Shown here: positions 7,761 through 14,520 of the stretch, piece by piece
Numbering within the stretch: position 1 is the stretch's first letter
Layout of the letters: each line of letters begins with the position of its first letter
Source of the DNA: Gemmataceae bacterium
GTDB lineage: Bacteria; Planctomycetota; Planctomycetia; Gemmatales; Gemmataceae
NCBI GenBank assembly: GCA_020847555.1
Contig: JADLBT010000085.1
Location: forward strand, 1 to 19,353
Length of the DNA: 19,353 nucleotides
Direction: 5' to 3'
Notes under the pieces: model-generated
What the model was told of the DNA's origin: nothing
What the model saw: the letters and a program-made list of their open reading frames with translations, nothing else
The model's database searches: none
Translations under genes and position numbers: made by a program

Positions 7761-8594
7761 TCACAGGCAGTTGCCGAACGACGGCTTCAGCCGCCGGAAC
7801 ACCCCGTACCCGAGCAGGAACAGGCCGCCGGCCAGCACCGGGCTGATCGCCCAGGACGCGGGCCGGGTGATGGCGCCGTGGAAGAAGATATCGTGGTACA
7901 TCCAGACCAGGTGGCTGAGCGGATTGAAGTTCAGCAAATACCGGAACCGTGGCGGCAGGCTGTCGGGCAGGTAGATGATGGGCAACAGGTACAGGCCCAT
8001 CGTCACCGCGACCGCCAGGATCTCCTTGGTGTCGCGCACGTAGACCGACACGGCCGACAGGAAGAAACAGGCTCCGATCAGGCCGAGGAACTGCACCCCG
8101 AGGGCGACCGGGAGCAGCGCGACGGTGGCCGGGAGCGTCCCTGCTTGCAGGACGATGTAGACGAACAGGAACGCCAGGCCGACCGCCTGCGGCAGCGCGC
8201 AGGCGAGGACGGTGCGCAGCGGCAGCACCTCGAGCGGGAAGACGACCTGCTTGACGAGGTTCTGGCTGCCGGTGATCGCGGTGCAGCTGCGCTGCACGGC
8301 ATCCTGGATGGTCATCCACGGCAGATAGCCGGCAATGAAGAAGGTGGTGAAGTTGAGCCCGTGGGCGGCGTCGGCGAAGCGCATCTGGAAGATCGTGCCG
8401 AAGACGAAGACGTAGATGAACATCAGCAACAGCGGGTGGGCGACGGCCCAGACGGCGCCGACGAACGACCCGGCGAAGCGGTCGGCGATCTCCCGGTAGG
8501 CCAGCAGGAGGATGAGCTGGCGGCGCTGGCGCCAGAGGCGCACGAACTCGCGCGACAGATGCAGCGGCCGCGCAACGAGGGGCGGCACGGTCAT
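7761..8594 (-). CDS. ABC-2 type permease of polysaccharide/teichoic-acid exporter family (Wzm/KpsM-like)
   Basis: This 277-residue integral membrane protein belongs to the ABC-2 exporter class that moves lipid-linked polysaccharide across the cytoplasmic membrane. About six hydrophobic spans are visible after an amphipathic N-terminus (LILLAYREIADRFAGSFVG). That is followed by VWAVAHPLLLMFIYVFVF, the conserved VKQVVFPLEVLPL segment, and the NFNPLSHLVWMYHDIFF motif near the C-terminus. I chose ATG 8594 over the in-frame ATG at 8612 because GGAGGAG lies eight bases before it. It heads the minus-strand operon with asnB and the glycosyltransferase. The ATPase partner (Wzt/KpsT-like), which this family needs, is not next to it and not in the window, so it must be encoded elsewhere. 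Confidence 0.9.
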   Translation of the reverse strand: MTVPPLVARPLHLSREFVRLWRQRRQLILLLAYREIADRFAGSFVGAVWAVAHPLLLMFIYVFVFGTIFQMRFADAAHGLNFTTFFIAGYLPWMTIQDAVQRSCTAITGSQNLVKQVVFPLEVLPLRTVLACALPQAVGLAFLFVYIVLQAGTLPATVALLPVALGVQFLGLIGACFFLSAVSVYVRDTKEILAVAVTMGLYLLPIIYLPDSLPPRFRYLLNFNPLSHLVWMYHDIFFHGAITRPASWAISPVLAGGLFLLGYGVFRRLKPSFGNCL

Positions 8595-8671
8595 CACGGG
8601 GGCTCCTCCCATTCGGCCGGGGCGGACCGGCGCTTCCAGCGCGACCTGTTTCTTGCCACGGGGAGCGGCGA

Positions 8672-8700
8672 CTTGTAGCGACCGACGAACCGCATGTCAA
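8672..8700 (-). promoter_or_regulatory. Predicted sigma70-type promoter of the permease-asnB-glycosyltransferase operon
   Basis: Read on the minus strand, a perfect TTGACA (-35, 8700-8695) is followed by a 17-base spacer and TACAAG (-10, 8677-8672; 4 of 6 to TATAAT). Transcription would start near 8665, leaving a leader of about 70 bases before ATG 8594. The prediction rests on consensus only. Confidence 0.5.
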
Positions 8701-8760
8701 CCGCGATCCGCCGCCCGATGCCGCGCTGACGCTTCGCCTGCCCCGGGCGCCCTGTCAACC

Positions 8761-8789
8761 TTGCCCGCGTCTCCGCCCTGGTTTACAAT
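8761..8789 (+). promoter_or_regulatory. Predicted sigma70-type promoter of the zinc-ribbon/WD40-like gene
   Basis: TTGCCC (8761-8766), a 17-base spacer, and TACAAT (8784-8789; 5 of 6 to consensus) lie upstream of ATG 8868. The expected start near 8796 gives a leader of about 70 bases. It is divergent from the operon promoter at 8672-8700, with about 60 bases between the two -35 boxes. Confidence 0.5.
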
Positions 8790-8867
8790 CCCCAGCTGTC
8801 ACCAAACCGTCTTGTTGGTAGCTCCACTCGACTCGCACTGCCGCCCTCTCTACCGAGGATCGCGCTC

Positions 8868-10604
8868 ATGCCGGTAAAAACTACCTGCCCGACCTGTCAG
8901 GCTTCCTACACCCTTGCCGACTCGTCGCGCGGCAAGAAGGTGCGCTGCAAAAACTGCCAGCAGCCCTTCGAGGTACTGGACACCCCAGCGCCACGCCCGA
9001 AGGCGGCCGGCGCGCAGGCGGTCGCCCCGAAGCGCCCCGCGCCGCCGCCCCTCCCGGCGGCCACCCCGCCTCCGCGCCGCAAGGCGCAACCGACGGTCCT
9101 GGCCGCTCGCCAGGCGGACGACGAGGTCACGGCTGCCCCGCCGCCCCGCCCCGCCAGCGCCGCCCGGCAGCCGCTCGTCGCAATCCCGGTCGATGACGAC
9201 GAGGACGCCCCGCCGCGCCGCCCGCCGCGCCGCGCCGCCGCCCCGCGGAGTTCCGCGACGACCTGGATCATCGTCGGCTCCCTCGGCGGGGTGCTGCTGC
9301 TCGCCGGGGTCGTGGTCCTGGTGATCCTGCTCGCGCAATCGGACGAACCGGCGCCGCCCGGACCGCCGAAGCTGGGGCCTATCGCCGTGAACCCCGGCCC
9401 CGGTCCGATCATCCCCGGACCGCGCCCCAATCCGTTCGTCAACCCGCCCCCGGCCCGCCAGCCGGTCCTCAAGGCCAGCTCCGCCCGTGTCCCGATCGAG
9501 ACCACGGCAAGCACCTCGAAGAACATCCTGTTCGCTCCCACCGCCGGGCGCCTTGGACTGTACTACTGGGACAAGCAGAACGCCAACCAGAAGTGGCTCG
9601 ACCTGCACGACACGAAGACCGGCAACCAGGTCGCCCACGTCACTATGGGTAGCCACCACCCGATGTACATGGACCTCAGCCCGGACGTCACCCGCTTCGC
9701 CTCCGAGACGCTTCTCGCGGCCGGCGGCGGCCGAACGCTCAGCATCTGGTCGTTGCCGGACGGGAAGCTGCTGGAAGAGAAGTGGAACCCTTACCCCAGG
9801 GATCCGGCGCGGCAGCTGCAGCACCCGAACCGCGAGCTGGTCTGGTTCGCCTTCCTCGACCGGGACCGGCTGCTGACCGTCGCCCGCAACGGCCAGTTCG
9901 ACCTGTGGGACATGAAGCAGAAGCGGCCGATTTACACCAGACTCCCCGTCCAGGGCCAGATGCGCTTCATCAACATGGACACCTTCAGCCTGCGCCCGCA
10001 GAACCTCGCCCTGAGCAACGATCGGCGCATCCTCGCCCTGTCCAACAAGGACGGGTTCGACCTGTTCGAGACGGCCACCGGCAACCCCCTCCGCAAGACT
10101 CAGTCGTTCCGCGACAAGGGCAACGTGGGCAACGAGTGGGGCGTCAGTTTTAGCCCGGACGGCTCGCGCCTGGCGGCCAAGCTGAACATCCACGAGGCGG
10201 ACCGGAAGCAGCACGACTACGTGGCGATCTGGGACGCCAACACCGGCCAGCGGCAGGCGCTTTTGCCGATGAAGCAGGACTTCGGCCACAACGGCGCGCT
10301 CATCTGGTGGGGCCGCGACCATCTGGCGGTGCTCAGCGGCATCGCCCACCGGGCGAAGATCCTGGACCTCAAGAGCGGGCGCTTCGAGCGCGTCCTGGAG
10401 GCGGAGGGGAATGGCCGGTTCGCCACGTGTACGCCGGACGGCCGGCTCTGGTACGTCGCCACGGCCACCAGTTTTCTGGCGAACGCCGACGTTGCCGCCC
10501 TCGAGGCGCCGGTGAACGAGCTGCAGCAGCAGCCGTTCAACGGGCCGGCCAACAACCTGCCGCGCTGGCGCGTCAACCCCGAAGGGATCCTCGCCAAGAA
10601 CTAA
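8868..10604 (+). CDS. Zinc-ribbon, single-TM protein with WD40-like propeller domain
   Basis: This 578-residue protein has a modular layout typical of planctomycetes. A zinc ribbon of the MJ0042 type lies at the N-terminus, with CPTC (7-10) and CKNC (27-30). A long Pro/Ala/Arg-rich disordered linker (about 40-130) follows, then one membrane helix (about 132-157, WIIVGSLGGVLLLAGVVVLVIL). After a second Pro-rich stretch comes a C-terminal beta-propeller-like domain (about 195-578) with repeated WD40-like units such as SFSPDGSRLAAKL ending in VAIWDANTG, and FDLWDMKQ. The zinc ribbon should be cytosolic and the propeller outside the cytosol. No enzymatic motif is seen. GAGG nine bases before ATG supports the start. 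It converges on the WD40 kinase. The function is unknown; a scaffold or ligand-binding role is a guess. Confidence 0.85.
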   Translation: MPVKTTCPTCQASYTLADSSRGKKVRCKNCQQPFEVLDTPAPRPKAAGAQAVAPKRPAPPPLPAATPPPRRKAQPTVLAARQADDEVTAAPPPRPASAARQPLVAIPVDDDEDAPPRRPPRRAAAPRSSATTWIIVGSLGGVLLLAGVVVLVILLAQSDEPAPPGPPKLGPIAVNPGPGPIIPGPRPNPFVNPPPARQPVLKASSARVPIETTASTSKNILFAPTAGRLGLYYWDKQNANQKWLDLHDTKTGNQVAHVTMGSHHPMYMDLSPDVTRFASETLLAAGGGRTLSIWSLPDGKLLEEKWNPYPRDPARQLQHPNRELVWFAFLDRDRLLTVARNGQFDLWDMKQKRPIYTRLPVQGQMRFINMDTFSLRPQNLALSNDRRILALSNKDGFDLFETATGNPLRKTQSFRDKGNVGNEWGVSFSPDGSRLAAKLNIHEADRKQHDYVAIWDANTGQRQALLPMKQDFGHNGALIWWGRDHLAVLSGIAHRAKILDLKSGRFERVLEAEGNGRFATCTPDGRLWYVATATSFLANADVAALEAPVNELQQQPFNGPANNLPRWRVNPEGILAKN

Positions 10605-10606
10605 GC

Positions 10607-10632
10607 AGCCCGGAGCGCCAGCAACGGGCGCT
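10607..10632. repeat. Family B stop-associated palindrome, copy 2
   Basis: AGCCCGGAGCGCCAGC followed by AACGGGCGCT begins two bases after the TAA of the WD40-like gene, in the 49-base convergent gap with the kinase. AGCGCC (10614-10619) pairs with GGCGCT (10627-10632) around a seven-base loop. The core matches those of 3989 and 16527, and the same loop length is seen in copy 3. Confidence 0.75.
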
Positions 10633-10653
10633 GCGTTTGCGGCGCCCAGGCCG

Positions 10654-13407
10654 TCACGGGGCCGCCTTCGGGGCCGGGTTGAGATATTCGGGCGGGACCG
10701 CCCAGACCCGGATCGTGCGGTCGCTGCTGCCGGAGAGGATGTGCTGCCCGTCCGGAGTGAAGGTCACGCATGTGACCTCGTGGGCGTGGCCCACCAGGCG
10801 GCGCAGCTCGTCCCCCGTCCGAACGTCCCACAGACGCAGGGTGTCGTCGCGCCCGCCAGTGACGGCGAGCCATCCGTCCGGGGAGAACGCCGCGCACAGA
10901 ATCGGCGCCGTGTGGCCCTCCAGCCAGTTCCCCTCGGCGGCCGGCCCGCCGTTCGGGCTCAGTTTCCAGATCTGCGCAAACGTATTCCTGGTGCTGACCA
11001 GCGCGTGCGTGGCGTCCGGGGCCAGCGCGACGACCAGGCGCGCCGCGAGCAGTTGTGCCGAGGTCATCTTCTCGGCCCTGTTGGGCTGGCCCGCCTCCAG
11101 CGGCTGCGGGGGCAGCACGCACAACGGCGTCTTGTCCAGCACACGCCACAGCTGCACCGTGCGGCCGACCAGACTCGCGGTCAGGAAGCGCTCGTTGTCC
11201 GCCGCGAAGGCGGTCGGCACCACCGGGTTCGGCTTCGGCGCGTCGGGTTCGGCCTCGCCGACCTTGTACTCGCGCAGCGGCTTGCCGGTGGCGGTATCGA
11301 CCAGGATGGCCGTGCCGAACCATTCCCCGATGAGCGCGCGCCGGCCGTCCGGCGAGATGGCCACATGGCAGGCGTCGCTGCCGAAATCCTTGGGCGGCCA
11401 CCAAAGTTCCGGCTCGGCCTTCGGTTCCCCGGGTTTGGCCAGCAGGTTCCAGCGATAGACGGCGGCGGTCGCCTCGCGGATCGGCCCTTCGCACGCCAGG
11501 GCGTACTCGCCGCGCGATCCCAGCGCGATCGCGTGGACGGGGCGCAGGAAGGTCGTCGCGCGGATCGTCTTGCCCGTTTCCACCTCCCACACGCGCGCCG
11601 TGCGGTCCCTGTCCGCCGACGCCAGGCGTTTCCCGTTCGCGGAAATGGTCAGGCAGGTGAGCGCCGCCGGGTGCAGCTCCTCGAACTGCCGCAGCGGGCG
11701 CAGGACGGGCACATTGCGCGGCGGACGGGGCACCTTGCCGCCCTTGCCCTTCTTCTCACCGGGTCCGGGGCCGCCGTTGTCGGCTCGCGGCTCCTGCCCG
11801 CCGCCGGATAGCGCCACGATCAGGCCAACCACCAGGAGTACGGCCAGCACGGCGCCGCCGGCCAGGGCCATCATCATCCCGCGGTTTGGCGGCCAGCGCG
11901 TCCACGGCAGCGGCGGCGGCGTGGTGGACGGGACCGGACGAACCAGCACCGGCAGCGGCGGCGGGGTCGATTGAATCGCCGTCGGGTCGTATCTGGCCGG
12001 GACGACGGCCACCGGCTGCATGCGGACGGGTTCGGGCCTGATCGCGATGACCGGGGCCGGGTGATCGATGGTCGGGTCCGTCGCCTGCGGCGGGGGCGCC
12101 ATCTCCAGGTAGGCGGCCAGGGCCGCGGCCAGGTCGCGCATCGACGGATAGCGGTCGGCCGGCTCCTTGGCCATGGCCCGCAGGCAGATCGCCTCCAGCA
12201 CCCGGTCGAGTCCGGGGCGGCGCTTCGACGGCGGCGGCGGATCCTGCGTGAGGATCCGGTTGATGAGGACGAGGGCGGTGCCCTCGAACGGCACCCGGCC
12301 GGTCAGGCACTCGTACAGGATCACGCCGAGCGCGTACACGTCCACCGCCGGGCCGATGGTTTCGATCTCCCCACGAGCCTGCTCCGGGGCCATGTAGGCG
12401 GGCGTCCCGAGCGCCACCCCGTCCTGGGTCAGCCGGTCCTCGCTGCTCTCCTGCCCGCGCACCAGCCCGAAATCGACAACGACTGGCTCGCCGTCCTGAT
12501 CGACCAGGATGTTCGACGGCTTCAGATCACGGTGGACGAGGTCGCGGTCGTGGGCGGTCTGCAGGGCGACTGCCAGCCGGCGCACCAGGTCGGCGACCTC
12601 CCGCGGCATGAGCAGCCCGGCCCGGAGGACGTCGGACAGCCGCCGGCCGTCGATGTACTTCATCGTCAGGAACAGCTTGCCGTTGGCCTCGCCGACATCG
12701 TACACCGGGCAGATGTTCCGGTGCTCCAGCGCCGCCATCGCCCGCGCCTCGCGCAGGAAACGCTCGCGAACGTCCCGGGCGCTGGAGTCGAGGTGGGGGA
12801 ACTTCAGGGCGACGCGCCGCTTCAGGTCGGTGTCCTCGGCCAGGTGGACCTCGCCCATGCCGCCGCCGCCGATCCGCTGGAGCAGCAGGTAGCGGCCGAA
12901 CTGGACGGGACGGGGCTCGGGTTTTGGCGGGGGGGGCGGGACCGGCTGGGTGCCGGCCGTGGAGGTGTCGCTGGCCCCGAGGTTCATCGTCGGCCCGCCC
13001 TCGGTGCGGTCCTCGCCCGCGAGCAGTCGGCGGACCTCCGCGGCCTGTTTCGGAAACCGGCGAGCCACCTCGTCGGGTTCAATCTTGTCTCCCCTCTGGG
13101 TGCGGACGGCGCACTCGGCGGCGACCAGGTACGCCGGGACCGTCTCCGCCGACCCGATCTCGGAATAGAAGCGGATGTACGCCTCGATTTTCGGCCGCCG
13201 TCCGCGCCGCCAGTTCTGCTCCAGGTCGATGCGGACCAGTTCGATCAGGGCCGGCAGGCGCAGCGGCGATCCGGGCGGCGGAAGGTGCTGGAACCACTGC
13301 TTCAGCCGGCCGTCGTCCCAGGAGCGCTCGAACTCGAAAAGCCAGGCCTCCACCTTCTCCCGGCCGGGGCTGGCCAGTTGCTGGAGCTGCGGGCTGGTGG
13401 TCTGCAT
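10654..13407 (-). CDS. Membrane Ser/Thr protein kinase with C-terminal WD40 propeller
   Basis: This 917-residue Hanks-type kinase phosphorylates Ser/Thr on unknown targets. An N-terminal region (1-150) of unknown role, rich in helices and also common in planctomycete kinases, precedes the kinase domain (about 168-436). That domain has the glycine loop IGGGGMGEV (179-187), catalytic Lys202 (VALK), HRDLKPSN (292-299, Asp294), DFG (312-314) and APE-like MAPEQ (339-343), so it appears catalytically complete. A Pro-rich juxtamembrane segment and one membrane helix (about 511-533) lead to a WD40 domain (about 570-917). Its last two repeats are textbook (GHTAPILCAAFSPDG...LRLWDV; GHAHEVTCVTFTPDG...IRVWAV). 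ATG 13407 follows GAGG by seven bases. The frame is open for about 1 kb further upstream, but that part overlaps a real plus-strand gene. The propeller probably senses an extracytoplasmic ligand or protein. Confidence 0.94.
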   Translation of the reverse strand: MQTTSPQLQQLASPGREKVEAWLFEFERSWDDGRLKQWFQHLPPPGSPLRLPALIELVRIDLEQNWRRGRRPKIEAYIRFYSEIGSAETVPAYLVAAECAVRTQRGDKIEPDEVARRFPKQAAEVRRLLAGEDRTEGGPTMNLGASDTSTAGTQPVPPPPPKPEPRPVQFGRYLLLQRIGGGGMGEVHLAEDTDLKRRVALKFPHLDSSARDVRERFLREARAMAALEHRNICPVYDVGEANGKLFLTMKYIDGRRLSDVLRAGLLMPREVADLVRRLAVALQTAHDRDLVHRDLKPSNILVDQDGEPVVVDFGLVRGQESSEDRLTQDGVALGTPAYMAPEQARGEIETIGPAVDVYALGVILYECLTGRVPFEGTALVLINRILTQDPPPPSKRRPGLDRVLEAICLRAMAKEPADRYPSMRDLAAALAAYLEMAPPPQATDPTIDHPAPVIAIRPEPVRMQPVAVVPARYDPTAIQSTPPPLPVLVRPVPSTTPPPLPWTRWPPNRGMMMALAGGAVLAVLLVVGLIVALSGGGQEPRADNGGPGPGEKKGKGGKVPRPPRNVPVLRPLRQFEELHPAALTCLTISANGKRLASADRDRTARVWEVETGKTIRATTFLRPVHAIALGSRGEYALACEGPIREATAAVYRWNLLAKPGEPKAEPELWWPPKDFGSDACHVAISPDGRRALIGEWFGTAILVDTATGKPLREYKVGEAEPDAPKPNPVVPTAFAADNERFLTASLVGRTVQLWRVLDKTPLCVLPPQPLEAGQPNRAEKMTSAQLLAARLVVALAPDATHALVSTRNTFAQIWKLSPNGGPAAEGNWLEGHTAPILCAAFSPDGWLAVTGGRDDTLRLWDVRTGDELRRLVGHAHEVTCVTFTPDGQHILSGSSDRTIRVWAVPPEYLNPAPKAAP

Positions 13408-13507
13408 GGTCCATCCTCGGGCCGTGTCCCGGCGGGCCGCGGCCCGGGGGCAGGGGAGAGTCGGGTCGTGGTGTGGCTGTCCGCGGGGGGCGGAGGAGCT
13501 TCCTTCC

Positions 13508-13535
13508 ATTATCGCCGCCGCCTGCGCGCTAGCAA
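13508..13535 (-). promoter_or_regulatory. Predicted promoter of the WD40 kinase gene
   Basis: On the minus strand TTGCTA (13535-13530), a 16-base spacer and GATAAT (13513-13508; 5 of 6 to TATAAT) precede the kinase by about 100 bases. The divergent gap 13408-13680 otherwise holds no gene. I see no equally good promoter on the plus strand for the 13681 gene. Confidence 0.4.
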
Positions 13536-13680
13536 GAGAAAACGCCCGGCGGCGAAGCATCACGACCCGATTTACCGCGCCTCCGCCGGTCGATCCGTGC
13601 CGCGAGCGAAGAACTGACATGGGCAACGGTTGTGGCGATCGATTATGCTTGTTGCAAGAGGCCGAGACGAGGACGAACTC

Positions 13681-14520
13681 ATGGCCCACAAGCCGTCGAA
13701 GAAAGAGGCCGCGATCGTCGAACTCGCCGAGGGGTTCCTGCGCGTGCTGCAAACACAGCGCGCCCTCGGCGCCGATGCGTACCCCCTGCCGGTCCAGCGT
13801 CTGGTGGAGCTGACCGACCCGCAGGCGCCGGCCGCGCAGGTGAAAAAGGCGCTGAACAAGAGACGGTTTGTACAGGAGACGCTGGCCGTGCGGGCGAAGG
13901 CGCCCGACGCGCCGATTGCACTGGCTGCGGACGTGGCCGCGCTGGCCGCCAGCCCGCTGACGCTGGAGTTCCTCCTGCGGCAGGCCCGCACCGCCGCGAC
14001 CCAGGCATTCGGCGTGGCCGACCTGAAGAAGAAAGCCGCCACGAAGCTGCAGAAACCGTTCCAGGAAGCGCTCACCCGCCGGCTCGCCGAGAACACCCTG
14101 CCCCCCACGGTCGGCTGGGTGTCCATCATCGGCAGGCCGAAGCTGTTCCTCCTCAGCGATCTCCGCACGGGCACCCCGCGGTCGGCGGCCGGCGGACCGC
14201 AAACCGCGCCACCGGCGGCGCCCACCCCGACCACCGGTCAGGCGCTCGCGGTCCCGGATTTTGCGACCGCGTTCGATGCGGCGTTCGACCAACTCGATCG
14301 CGCGGCGGGAGGGCACAACTTTGTCAGCCTGGTCGTCCTGCGGCAGGCCGTCCCGGTGGGACGCGAGGCGTTCGACCGCGAGCTGCACGAGCTGCGGCGG
14401 GCCGGACGCTACAGGCTCAGCGCCGCCGAGGGGCGCCACGGGATTAGCCCGGAGGAACGGGAGGCGGCCGTCACCGAGGAGGGATCCCTGTTACTGTTCG
14501 TTTCTCGGAGCCGCACATGA
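13681..14520 (+). CDS. Unknown protein, possible multi-winged-helix partner of the downstream ATPase
   Basis: I do not recognise this 279-residue soluble protein. Its visible layout is three modules. The first is a helical N-terminus (about 8-75). The second (92-158) has helices followed by a short beta hairpin (TVGWVSIIGRPKLFLL), which is winged-helix-like. After a Pro/Ala/Thr linker (165-192), the third (193-277) has helices, then FDRELHELRRAGRYRLSAAE and a strand EEGSLLLFVSR, again winged-helix-like. Structural assignment is by eye only. ATG 13681 is chosen because GAGG lies eight bases upstream. An in-frame ATG at 13645 and a TTG at 13630 are alternatives. Its TGA overlaps the ATG of the ATPase gene (ATGA at 14517-14520), so the two are translationally coupled and probably work together. 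A DNA-binding or adaptor role is inference. Confidence 0.75.
   Translation: MAHKPSKKEAAIVELAEGFLRVLQTQRALGADAYPLPVQRLVELTDPQAPAAQVKKALNKRRFVQETLAVRAKAPDAPIALAADVAALAASPLTLEFLLRQARTAATQAFGVADLKKKAATKLQKPFQEALTRRLAENTLPPTVGWVSIIGRPKLFLLSDLRTGTPRSAAGGPQTAPPAAPTPTTGQALAVPDFATAFDAAFDQLDRAAGGHNFVSLVVLRQAVPVGREAFDRELHELRRAGRYRLSAAEGRHGISPEEREAAVTEEGSLLLFVSRSRT

Noticed and set aside
11971..13617. 548-codon plus-strand open frame across the kinase gene
   Set aside because: The minus strand here encodes an intact kinase with all catalytic motifs. The plus frame has biased composition and no recognisable motif.
13621..13660. Promoter or operator for the 13681 gene (CTGACA, TATGCT, GCAAC/GTTGC)
   Set aside because: The boxes do not have workable spacing and the inverted repeat is only five bases, so I do not call it.
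13408..14439. N-terminal extension of the kinase frame by about 344 codons
   Set aside because: The extension overlaps a better-supported plus-strand gene and the kinase promoter, and ATG 13407 has a good ribosome site.
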